From Holophagaceae bacterium UBA1801 (GTDB lineage Bacteria; Acidobacteriota; Holophagae; Holophagales; Holophagaceae): 28,161 nucleotides of DNA. Location of the stretch: the NCBI GenBank assembly GCA_002319925.1, contig DCFP01000140.1, forward strand, positions 1 to 28,161. The letters run 5' to 3'. Under the pieces are notes generated by a model. The model was not told the DNA's origin, made no database searches, and saw nothing but the letters and a program-made list of their open reading frames with translations. Of this stretch, positions 1 to 7,228 are shown piece by piece. The position numbers were made by a program, and so were the translations under genes. The stretch's first letter is position 1. Each line of letters opens with the position of its first letter.

Positions 1-1
1 C

Positions 2-253
2 ATCCTGATTCTCGACGAAGCCACCAGCGCTCTTGATACAGAAAGCGAACGGGCCGTACAGGCCGCGCTGGAGTCCCTCATGCAGGACCGGACCACCATC
101 GTGATCGCCCACCGCCTATCCACCATCCAACGCGCCACGCGCATCTGCGCCCTCAAGCACGGGCGCATCGCGGAACAGGGCACTCATGAGGAACTGCTGG
201 CCTTGAAGGGCGAGTACGCACGGCTATATGCCCTGCAGTTCCACAACGCGTGA
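2..253 (+). CDS. ABC exporter ATP-binding domain, C-terminal fragment (MsbA-like)
   Basis: The gene is cut by the window start; the last 83 residues remain. The Walker B and D-loop stretch ILDEATSALD opens the fragment. The H-loop IAHRLST follows about 30 residues later, and the tail (GRIAEQGTHEELL) is typical of exporter-type ABC ATPases. This part binds and hydrolyses ATP to drive a membrane transporter. The fused-exporter style resembles MsbA or other lipid, peptide or drug exporters, but the membrane domain is outside the window, so the substrate cannot be named. It ends 7 bases before the convergent end of folK, with no clear terminator between them. Confidence 0.85.
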   Translation: MLILDEATSALDTESERAVQAALESLMQDRTTIVIAHRLSTIQRATRICALKHGRIAEQGTHEELLALKGEYARLYALQFHNA

Positions 254-260
254 AACGTTT

Positions 261-713
261 TCAGGATTGACTTGATCGCAAGCGCAGGAGGGGCTCCTGC
301 ACGAAGACTCGCCCGGAAGCGCGGGGATGGGGCAGGTGCAGAGTCAATTCCTCGCCCAATTCCGCAAGGTCCAGGGGAGCTGGCCAAGCCCAGCTCCCGC
401 TGAGACCTTCTACCTCGATGAGATCCAGGTCCAGGGTGCGTGGAGCGTTTCGCCCAGTACGACGATCCCGTCCCAGCTGGAGTTCAATACGCAGCAAGGC
501 TTCCAGAAGGCGGCAGGAATCTTCCAAATCAGTCTCGATCATGGCCACGGTGTTGAGGTAGTCCGGTCCCCGGCCAGATTCATCCTTGGTTTCCATCACC
601 ATTGGAGAGGGCTCGACCCGACCCAGTGCGCGGAGGGCCGCCAGTCCCGCTTTCAGGTTCGCCGCTCGGTCCCCAAGGTTGGAACCGAGCGCGACGATCG
701 CTTTCAGGCTCAT
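261..713 (-). CDS. folK: 6-hydroxymethyl-7,8-dihydropterin pyrophosphokinase
   Basis: FolK transfers pyrophosphate from ATP to 6-hydroxymethyl-dihydropterin in cytosolic folate synthesis. The 150-residue length fits the family. Visible motifs are ALGSNLGDR (residues 8-16) and the nucleotide and magnesium region RDRRTGRNAPRTLDLDLI (about 82-99), whose two aspartates in DLDLI bind metal. LPHPR near the C-terminus is also typical. The start codon overlaps the queF stop in an ATGA arrangement (4 bases), implying translational coupling. It is the last gene of the hslO-acyltransferase-queC-queF-folK operon. Folate and queuosine synthesis both start from GTP-derived pterins, which may explain the grouping. 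Confidence 0.93.
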   Translation of the reverse strand: MSLKAIVALGSNLGDRAANLKAGLAALRALGRVEPSPMVMETKDESGRGPDYLNTVAMIETDLEDSCRLLEALLRIELQLGRDRRTGRNAPRTLDLDLIEVEGLSGSWAWPAPLDLAELGEELTLHLPHPRASGRVFVQEPLLRLRSSQS

Positions 714-1126
714 GGGCGCTTTCCATGCTCGGCGACCACCAGCGTTCGGATGCCGCCACGAATAAGGAAATCACCATCCACGCGCATCCACTGGGGGCGG
801 ATGGCGGACACCAGGTCATCCAGGATCTGATTGGTCACCGCCTCATGGAACGCGCCCTCATTGCGGAAGGACCATAGATAGAGCTTGAGGGATTTCGATT
901 CGACACAGAGCTGATCGGGCACATAGGTGATCGTCAAATGCGCGAAATCCGGCTGCCCGGTCATCGGACACAGGCAGGTGAACTCCGTCGTCTCGAAACG
1001 GATCTCAAAGGCCCGTCCTGGACGAGGGCTGGTGAACGTTTCCAGTTTTTTAGAAGGTTGGGTGACGATGCGCTTGGGTAATTTTTTCAGGGTGGGTTCG
1101 GCGGAATTTCCCTTCTTGATCGGCAT
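710..1126 (-). CDS. queF: NADPH-dependent 7-cyano-7-deazaguanine (preQ0) reductase
   Basis: QueF reduces the nitrile of preQ0 to the amine preQ1 in queuosine synthesis, using NADPH. At 138 residues it is the short, unimodular form. The active site is FTCLCPMTGQPDFA: Cys53 should form the thioimide with substrate and Asp60 is the proton donor, with the spacing known from Bacillus QueF. The family signature ESKSLKLYLWSFRNEGAFHE is complete. The N-terminal 25 residues are lysine-rich and not part of the conserved core. The gene starts 11 bases after the queC stop and overlaps folK by 4 bases, so two consecutive pathway steps are co-transcribed. Confidence 0.95.
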   Translation of the reverse strand: MPIKKGNSAEPTLKKLPKRIVTQPSKKLETFTSPRPGRAFEIRFETTEFTCLCPMTGQPDFAHLTITYVPDQLCVESKSLKLYLWSFRNEGAFHEAVTNQILDDLVSAIRPQWMRVDGDFLIRGGIRTLVVAEHGKRP

Positions 1127-1137
1127 CTCTTGTCCTT

Positions 1138-1836
1138 TCAGATTCTGAATTCGTCGGGGATTTGCGAGTAGGGAATCGGGTCTGGTGATCCGGCTTCCTT
1201 GAAACCACGCAACCGGAGCAGGCAGGAGTCACATCGCCCGCAGGCCTTTTCCTCGCCTTGATAGCAGCTCCAGGTGAGGTGCAAGGGCGCGCCCAGCGAC
1301 AACCCCTTTGCTACGATTTCGGACTTCTTCATGTGGATGAGGGGCGCGACCATTTCCAACCTGGTTTCAGGCCGAGTGCCCAGATTCGCTGCTTGTTCGA
1401 ACGCCTTCAAGAAGATCTCTCGGCAATCGGGATATCCGCTCGAGTCCTCTTCCACGAACCCGACGTAGATTCTTTTCGCTCCAATCACCTCTGCCCAGCT
1501 CACAGCCGTAGCCAGCAGGTGCGCATTCCGGAAGGGCACGTAACTGACGGGAACCCCTTCCCGGGCCAGGTCGCCTTCAGGCAAGGCAATGGAGGGATCC
1601 GTGAGCGCCGACCCTCCGATGAGATTGAGGTTCGTAAAGGGTATGCAAAGTCGGCGCTTCTCGGGCACTGCGAAGAATTCTGCGATCTCTTGGAAGGCTC
1701 TGCGCTCACGCTTCTCGGTGAGCTGGCCATAATCGGCATGGAGAAGCGCCAAATCGTATCCCTCAGCCTTCGCTATCGCTGCAGCTACGCATGAATCCAG
1801 GCCTCCGGAAAGAGAGACCACCGCAATATCAGGCAT
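1138..1836 (-). CDS. queC: 7-cyano-7-deazaguanine synthase
   Basis: QueC converts 7-carboxy-7-deazaguanine to preQ0 using ATP and ammonia. The PP-loop ATP site is SGGLDS at residues 10-15. The zinc site is Cys191, Cys199, Cys202 and Cys205 in the CYQGEEKACGRCDSC region. Length (232 aa) is normal. The start overlaps the end of the upstream acyltransferase gene by 8 bases. The product feeds directly to QueF, encoded just downstream. QueE is not visible in this window, and the only PTPS-like (QueD-like) gene, at 19040-19402, looks inactive, so the earlier steps must be encoded elsewhere. Confidence 0.95.
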   Translation of the reverse strand: MPDIAVVSLSGGLDSCVAAAIAKAEGYDLALLHADYGQLTEKRERRAFQEIAEFFAVPEKRRLCIPFTNLNLIGGSALTDPSIALPEGDLAREGVPVSYVPFRNAHLLATAVSWAEVIGAKRIYVGFVEEDSSGYPDCREIFLKAFEQAANLGTRPETRLEMVAPLIHMKKSEIVAKGLSLGAPLHLTWSCYQGEEKACGRCDSCLLRLRGFKEAGSPDPIPYSQIPDEFRI

Positions 1837-2551
1837 GGTTCAATTCCTCCGCCCATTTTTCCAGGTCATTCAGCGTGGTTTCCAATCCCTGTCTCATGAC
1901 TTCGTTATCGCTTTCTCCACTCACTTGGAAGGGCGCTCCATATCGCACAATCACGCGAGAGAATGGTTTGGGGATCAGCATGCTGTCCCAGGTGTTCAAT
2001 TTCCAGGACCGACTGTAAGCCACGCAAACGGGCACAATCCAAGCCCCTGTTTTCCTTGCAAGGGCAAGCACTCCCGGCTTGAGTTCCCGGAGCGGGCCCT
2101 TCGGCCCATCCGGTGTGATTCCGAAATCCCACCCTTCCTTAACGGCACGGATCATCCGCACCAGCGCCTTGGCACCATCATCAGCGGCTGTTCCCCGAAC
2201 GGCGTGGATGCCAAACCATTTCCAGGTGGCCGCGCTCCGTTCTCCATCCTTGCTATCACTGGATAGGATCGCTACGCCCCTGCGTTCTCCCTGATCGTTC
2301 TTACGGCGAAAGGGATAAGCCAGGGGCATCATCACCAACCGTCGATGCCAGAAGGTGAGAATGATGCGCTGATCTCCGTCAATGAGCCCCTTCAAGGCAT
2401 CGCTTCCCTCCCTCCGCACGAGAAGGGTCAGCCGCAGCAGCATCAAGGAGAGCGCGGCGACAAAGGGAACAAGCCGGTAGTTCAGCCAAACCTGCCGAGG
2501 GGAGCCCAGGGGCCGTCCACGCACATTGATTTGGATATCAGGATTCGGCAT
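1829..2551 (-). CDS. Lysophospholipid acyltransferase family protein (DUF374 type)
   Basis: A 240-residue protein with a hydrophobic N-terminal stretch (about residues 27-47) suggesting association with the inner membrane. The DUF374-type signature is present: FWHRRLVMMPL supplies the putative catalytic His, followed by SSDSKDGE and then ITPDGPKGP, usually part of the acyl or phosphate pocket. The family is related to LpxL-type and PlsC-type acyltransferases and is often found near lipid A genes, but the acceptor of this subgroup is not settled. It overlaps the hslO end by 14 bases and queC by 8 bases, so it is an internal operon member. The family call is fairly firm; a role in outer-membrane lipid modification is inference. 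Confidence 0.8.
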   Translation of the reverse strand: MPNPDIQINVRGRPLGSPRQVWLNYRLVPFVAALSLMLLRLTLLVRREGSDALKGLIDGDQRIILTFWHRRLVMMPLAYPFRRKNDQGERRGVAILSSDSKDGERSAATWKWFGIHAVRGTAADDGAKALVRMIRAVKEGWDFGITPDGPKGPLRELKPGVLALARKTGAWIVPVCVAYSRSWKLNTWDSMLIPKPFSRVIVRYGAPFQVSGESDNEVMRQGLETTLNDLEKWAEELNHA

Positions 2552-3395
2552 GAAGTCCCTTCTCCAGGTCGGTCATCTCAGAGGGTCCAATCTGATAAGT
2601 CTTCCCACAGTAGTCACAGCGCACATCTACAGGTCTGCCCTCCTGGAACAACTCGTTCCGTTTCGACTCGACGAACCCTCTAAGAATATCTACAAGGCTG
2701 TCTTTACTGCATCGGCAGCGGTAGTTAACTTCGGTTGAAGAAAGGATCTCGGTGCCATCGCCTTGATTGATCCAGCGGCACAAGAACTCGGGTTTCCGTT
2801 CCCAGTGGGGCACAACCTCGAGGCCTTCGATCGCATGTATCAAGTTTTCCAGCCGCTCCCTGGGACATTTGGGCATCGGCTCCACCAGCAATGCTCCCGC
2901 TTCTCCTGTGGCGGCATCGCACCAGATGGTGGCGCTGGAAGAGATCTGCTCGGATTGAAGCAGGTAATTTTCCAGCTGGCTTTGGATCGGACCATCGATG
3001 AGTTCAAGGGTGCCGATATAGGGCTTGCCGCGAGGGTTGGAACGCATGACCTTGAAGATGCCCGGGGCTTGGATCCAAGGTCCTCCCATCGACTCGTCCG
3101 AAATATCTAAAATGCCCCGGATATCCCCTTCAGGCCACGAATCCGCCACCAGTGTCTTGGCCCGTCCCTGGCTCCTCAGCATCAGTTGCACTCGTTCCGA
3201 AAAGAACGCTCTGGCTTGCAACATGAGCGCGGCGGACATCAATTCGACGAGACAGGCGCAGGCGGACGCTTCCAAATTCGGGTGTCCTCTACGGACCCCA
3301 TCCCATAGTGGACTAGCATCGAGGACCGCGAATCGGACGTGATGATCGGAGGTGAGAGCGCGCATGACCCGCGCGGGAGGAATGATCTCTGCCAT
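2538..3395 (-). CDS. hslO: Redox-regulated chaperone Hsp33
   Basis: Hsp33 is a cytosolic holdase activated when its C-terminal zinc centre is oxidised. The 285-residue length fits. The zinc module is present as CRC followed 30 residues later by CDYC, within the family's usual 27-32 spacing. The N-terminal domain shows MRALTSDHHVRFAVLDAS, and the YIGTLELIDGPIQSQLENYL region matches the Hsp33 core. The ATG at 3393-3395 is preceded only by AAAGGC and then a GTTACACT promoter-like box, so the mRNA may be leaderless. It is the first gene of the five-gene operon running to folK and is divergent from rsmB. Confidence 0.93.
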   Translation of the reverse strand: MAEIIPPARVMRALTSDHHVRFAVLDASPLWDGVRRGHPNLEASACACLVELMSAALMLQARAFFSERVQLMLRSQGRAKTLVADSWPEGDIRGILDISDESMGGPWIQAPGIFKVMRSNPRGKPYIGTLELIDGPIQSQLENYLLQSEQISSSATIWCDAATGEAGALLVEPMPKCPRERLENLIHAIEGLEVVPHWERKPEFLCRWINQGDGTEILSSTEVNYRCRCSKDSLVDILRGFVESKRNELFQEGRPVDVRCDYCGKTYQIGPSEMTDLEKGLHAES

Positions 3396-3401
3396 GCCTT
3401 T

Positions 3402-3409
3402 AGTGTAAC
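3402..3409 (-). promoter_or_regulatory. Candidate -10 element of hslO operon (GTTACACT)
   Basis: GTTACACT reads on the minus strand. Its TACACT hexamer ends 6 bases before the hslO ATG, so initiation at the usual distance would fall at or beside the start codon. I see no convincing -35 box. The same octamer lies upstream of ETF-QO and prs. Confidence 0.45.
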
Positions 3410-3430
3410 GGCTGGCGAGGACATCCCTGA

Positions 3431-3438
3431 GTTACCCT
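3431..3438 (+). promoter_or_regulatory. Candidate -10 element of rsmB (GTTACCCT)
   Basis: GTTACCCT lies 16 bases upstream of the rsmB ATG in the 59-base divergent gap shared with hslO. Initiation 6-7 bases downstream would just include the AGGAGG ribosome site. No clear -35 box is seen. Confidence 0.4.
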
Positions 3439-3454
3439 GGGTGCAGGAGGACCC

Positions 3455-4732
3455 ATGCCGACAGAAAGTCGCACCCGTGTCGCTCAGGCATTGCATTTGG
3501 TTTTCGGGCAGGGTTCCCGGATCCCAGATCATTGGGATTCTGACTTGAATAGTGAGGATGCGGCCTTTGCCCAAGCCCTGCTTGGCCTCTGCCTGAGGCG
3601 GTGGGGACGTCTCCAGGCTTACATCCTCACCAAGCTTTCAGATCCCGATCGAGGAATTCCTTTGGGGACTCAGATTTCACTGGCCATCGGCTTTGCTCAG
3701 CTCGCATGGCTTCCGGGCATTTCCGACCACGCAGCAGTGAATGAAGCCGTCGAGTTGACAGGAGACCGAGTTCTGGGATTTCCCCCGCACAAGGGCTTGG
3801 TCAATGCCCTGTTACGGGCAGGCGTGAAGAATCGGGAGGCATTGTGCACAGAATTGAACCGGATGCCCGCCCATCTAGATCGCACTCCCTTCGCAGATCG
3901 GGTCATGAAAGCGGCGCTAGCGCCGAGGCACCAAGAGCATCTGATGGAAGAGCTCTGGCTTAAGCAACAAGAACCGCCCCCAACCTTTTTCAAGGCGGTG
4001 AAAGATGGTCCCATTCCCGAAGGCCTGATGCCCGATCCCCGTGTCGCTGGCGCGCTGAGCATGGCTCCTGGCACCCGATTCCCCCGGGAGTGGCTCCAGG
4101 ATGGAACAGGCATGGTCCAAGATTGCAGTTCCCAGGCCCTTATGAATTTTTCCCTGAATAACCCCCCATTAAGGATCGCCGATCTTTGCGCAGCACCGGG
4201 GGGGAAGACCACTTCTTTATTCCTCCGGTGGCCCGCTGCCGAAATCTACTCAGTGGAACAGAATCCACGCCGTGCGCGCCGATTGGAGGAGAACCTTCGC
4301 GCTAGAGGGGTCAAAGCCCAGATCATCATAGAAGAAGCATCGAAGTGGCTCGATCAAACACAGCTTTCTTTCGATCTGATCCTCCTGGATGCCCCGTGTT
4401 CAGGCTCTGGCACCCTGCGCAAACACCCGGAACTCGTCTGGCTCGGCGATCGCTTGGACGAACAATCCTTGAGCAGGACACAGCAAACCATATTGACAGC
4501 CGCCCTTCCGCGAATGAACAAGGGAGGAATCCTCATCTATTCCGTCTGTTCTTGGCTTCCGGAAGAGGGGTTGAAGTGGCGCGATAGGTTATTGACTGAC
4601 TTCACGGATCTGGAGCCTGCACCGATTTGGCCTGAGAATTCGGTGCAATCAAATAATGGAAACGAATTCCTCCCCGACCCATTGAATTGGGAGGGGGAGG
4701 GATTTCAGGCGTTCGCGGTAAAACGAAAGTAG
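3455..4732 (+). CDS. rsmB: 16S rRNA (cytosine-C5) methyltransferase, RsmB/NOL1/NOP2 family
   Basis: RsmB methylates C967 (E. coli numbering) of 16S rRNA using S-adenosylmethionine. At 425 residues it has the expected NusB-like RNA-binding N-terminal domain (about 1-135) and a C-terminal methyltransferase domain. SAM motif I is IADLCAAPGGKT (241-252). Motif IV is DAPCSGSGT with Cys315, and motif VI is YSVCSWLPEEG with the catalytic Cys365. HPELVW after motif IV is typical of RsmB. The ATG follows an AGGAGG site 4 bases away. It is a single gene converging with pilC; the 12-base gap has a T-run but no convincing terminator hairpin. Confidence 0.9.
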   Translation: MPTESRTRVAQALHLVFGQGSRIPDHWDSDLNSEDAAFAQALLGLCLRRWGRLQAYILTKLSDPDRGIPLGTQISLAIGFAQLAWLPGISDHAAVNEAVELTGDRVLGFPPHKGLVNALLRAGVKNREALCTELNRMPAHLDRTPFADRVMKAALAPRHQEHLMEELWLKQQEPPPTFFKAVKDGPIPEGLMPDPRVAGALSMAPGTRFPREWLQDGTGMVQDCSSQALMNFSLNNPPLRIADLCAAPGGKTTSLFLRWPAAEIYSVEQNPRRARRLEENLRARGVKAQIIIEEASKWLDQTQLSFDLILLDAPCSGSGTLRKHPELVWLGDRLDEQSLSRTQQTILTAALPRMNKGGILIYSVCSWLPEEGLKWRDRLLTDFTDLEPAPIWPENSVQSNNGNEFLPDPLNWEGEGFQAFAVKRK

Positions 4733-4744
4733 TTCTTCTTTTTT

Positions 4745-5947
4745 TCAGTCTTTGCCCATAACGTTGGCGAGATTGAAGATGGGCATGTACATGGCCACCA
4801 CAATGAAGCCAATGATGCCGCCAAGTATGAAGATGATCAAAGGTTCCATCAGGGACATCAAACCCGCCACGGCGGTATCGACTTCATCTTCATAGAATTC
4901 TGCCACTTTTCCGAGCATCGCATCCAAAGCACCGGTGGCTTCGCCAACCCCAACCATTTGTACGACCATGGGAGGAAATACCTTTGTTTCTGCCAAGGGC
5001 GAAGAAATATTGCGTCCTTGCTCAACGGCGTCTTTGGCTTTAAGGATGGCGTTCTGAATCACCATATTGCCTGATGTCCTTGCAGTTATATCCATACCTT
5101 CCAGAATAGGAACGCCTGAGCTCGTGAGAGTTCCAAGGGTGCGACAGAATCTCGCAACTGCCACCTTGCGAAGCAGATCGCCAATAATAGGCAGCTTTAA
5201 ATAAAAGGAATCTATCTGCAATCGGCCTGAAATTGTTTTGTAATATTGTCTCCAACCTATAGTCACTATAATAATAAACAGAATGACAATCCAGAAGTAT
5301 CGTGTCAGGACATTGGAAATAGCGATGCACACCAAGGTTGGGAAAGGAAGCCTGCTGCCAACGCTTTCATACATGGATGCGAACACAGGAACGACCTTGA
5401 CCATAATCACAGCGACCACAATGATTGCTATTGAGATCACTGCGATAGGATAAATCATCGCGCTCTTGACTTTAGATGTTAACTTAACCGATTTTTCGAT
5501 ATAGCCAGATAATCGCTGCAAAATCACATCTAAAATACCGCCGGCCTCTCCAGCGCCGACCATGTTTACATACAGGTCATTGAAAGCCTTTGGGTGCTTA
5601 GATAGGGCAGTCTGCAATGTCGCGCCCTGCTCCACATCGGAGCGTACTGCATTGATGATCCTCTGGAATCCCTTATCGGGCTGCTGGGCCGCCAGGATTT
5701 CGAGGCATTGGACCAAGGGGAGGCCCGCATCGATCATGACGCTGAATTGCCGAGTAAAGATGGCAAGATTCTTGGGGCTCACTTTGCCGAAGGATTTACC
5801 TCCGGCGGCAGCTTGAGTCCTGATCGAAAGGACCTGCAGCCCGTTGCGCTTTAAAGTGGCAGAGGCCTGATCCCGGGTATCCGCAACGATGACCCCTTCC
5901 TGGATCTCGCCTAGCCTGTTTTTCCCCTTCCAAACATATGCTGGCAT
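4745..5947 (-). CDS. pilC: Type IV pilus inner-membrane platform protein
   Basis: PilC (GspF family) forms the inner-membrane platform on which the PilB and PilT motors act. The 400 residues show the typical opening MPAYVWKGKNRLGEIQEG, two repeated GspF-type cytoplasmic domains (about 70-190 and 270-395), and three hydrophobic segments (about 168-190, 218-238 and 370-392). FTRQFSVMIDAGLPLVQCLE and the matching FCRTLGTLTSSGVPILEGMD are the duplicated helical motifs. The start has GAGG at 6 bases. It follows pilT after 78 bases in a pilB-pilT-pilC operon. The central part (about 5160-5560) is clearly more AT-rich than its neighbours and uses ATA, AGA and TTA codons. Confidence 0.92.
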   Translation of the reverse strand: MPAYVWKGKNRLGEIQEGVIVADTRDQASATLKRNGLQVLSIRTQAAAGGKSFGKVSPKNLAIFTRQFSVMIDAGLPLVQCLEILAAQQPDKGFQRIINAVRSDVEQGATLQTALSKHPKAFNDLYVNMVGAGEAGGILDVILQRLSGYIEKSVKLTSKVKSAMIYPIAVISIAIIVVAVIMVKVVPVFASMYESVGSRLPFPTLVCIAISNVLTRYFWIVILFIIIVTIGWRQYYKTISGRLQIDSFYLKLPIIGDLLRKVAVARFCRTLGTLTSSGVPILEGMDITARTSGNMVIQNAILKAKDAVEQGRNISSPLAETKVFPPMVVQMVGVGEATGALDAMLGKVAEFYEDEVDTAVAGLMSLMEPLIIFILGGIIGFIVVAMYMPIFNLANVMGKD

Positions 5948-6025
5948 TTGAACCTCAGCGGACTATGGATGCGGTAAATGAGTTCCTATCAGCATAGGCG
6001 CCCCTTTTGGGAAAGAGAAGCCCCC

Positions 6026-7213
6026 TCACGTGTATTTGATATTTGGGTTCCTGCCGCCCAGCAAAGAACTTTGGCTCGATTTTCCGGCAGGGGCACTAGG
6101 GGAGCTGGCCATGGAAGTGGTGCCAACTCCGCGGTTAATGAGTTCTCGCAATTCATCCATGTTGGAGCTGTAGCTCAATGCGACGTCCTGGGCTATCTCT
6201 CCCCTGAGCACCAGTTCCGAGAGACTTTGGTTGAAGGTCTGCATGCCAAATTTGAGCTGGCCGGTCTGCATGGAGCTGTAGATTTGGTGAATCTTGTCCT
6301 CGCGGATCAGATTGCGGATGGCTGGATTGGGAACCATCACCTCGATGGCGAGCGCCCTGCCCTTTCCGCTGGCTTTCGGGATGAGCGATTGGCAAAGCAC
6401 CCCTTCCAGCACCAGGGACAGCTGCGCGCGGACTTGCGGCTGTTGATGAGCAGGGAATACATCGATGATGCGGTTGATCGTCTGGACCGCAGAATTGGTA
6501 TGCAGGGTTCCGAATGTTAGGTGGCCTGTCTCCGCGATGGTCAGCGCGGACTCAATGGTTTCCAGATCTCGCAACTCGCCGACCAGCACGACATCGGGGT
6601 CTTCTCGCAAGGCCGATCGCAGCGCCTTCTTGAAACTGTGCGTGTCGGCGTGAATCTCGCGCTGATTGACCAGGCAGCGCTTATGCCTGTGAACATATTC
6701 AACAGGGTCCTCAATGGTCAGAATGTGCAGCGGCTCGCGTTCGTTGATGTAGTCGATCATGGCGGCGAGACTGGTGGATTTCCCGGATCCTGTGACTCCC
6801 GTGACCAGCACCAATCCTCGCGGTTTGTCGCACAAGGTCTGAGCCACTGCGGGCAGGCCTAGCTGTTCAAAGGAGCGGATGTTCTCAGGAATGGTCCGGA
6901 AACACCCTGCGGTTGCACCGCGCTGATTGAATACATTGGCCCGGAATCGAGACACGCCCTGGAGGCCAAAGGAGAAGTCGACCTCCCAGTCCTCCTCAAG
7001 ACGATGCTTTTGCTGGTCAGTCATGACGCTATAGCAAAGCCACCGGGTCTGCGAGGCGTCCAAGGGAGGGAGCTTCAAAGGCACCATGCGGCCATCGATC
7101 CGCACCTGAGGCGCGGAATCAGTGGTGATATGAAGATCCGTGCCCCCATACTCAACCATGGTTTTCAATAGCTGCTGAAGGGGAACAGCGTAGTTTGCGG
7201 AAGTTTCAGCCAT
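6026..7213 (-). CDS. pilT: Type IV pilus retraction ATPase
   Basis: PilT is the hexameric cytoplasmic ATPase that depolymerises the pilus for twitching. In 395 residues, Walker A is GVTGSGKST (139-147), the Asp box is ILTIEDPVEYVH, Walker B lies in VVLVGELRD (208-216), and the His box is GHLTFGTLHTN (230-240). AIRNLIRE at 298-305 is the retraction-specific motif that separates PilT from PilB. The C-terminal 30 residues are Ser/Gly/Pro-rich and probably disordered. The start has GGGAG at about 7 bases. It begins 15 bases after pilB. PilU is a possible alternative, but the AIRNLIR motif and operon position favour PilT. Confidence 0.93.
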   Translation of the reverse strand: MAETSANYAVPLQQLLKTMVEYGGTDLHITTDSAPQVRIDGRMVPLKLPPLDASQTRWLCYSVMTDQQKHRLEEDWEVDFSFGLQGVSRFRANVFNQRGATAGCFRTIPENIRSFEQLGLPAVAQTLCDKPRGLVLVTGVTGSGKSTSLAAMIDYINEREPLHILTIEDPVEYVHRHKRCLVNQREIHADTHSFKKALRSALREDPDVVLVGELRDLETIESALTIAETGHLTFGTLHTNSAVQTINRIIDVFPAHQQPQVRAQLSLVLEGVLCQSLIPKASGKGRALAIEVMVPNPAIRNLIREDKIHQIYSSMQTGQLKFGMQTFNQSLSELVLRGEIAQDVALSYSSNMDELRELINRGVGTTSMASSPSAPAGKSSQSSLLGGRNPNIKYT

Positions 7214-7228
7214 GGGGTTCTCCCGGGA

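Noticed and set aside
4733..4744. Terminator between rsmB and pilC
   Set aside because: There is a T-run, but the only stem available is about three base pairs.
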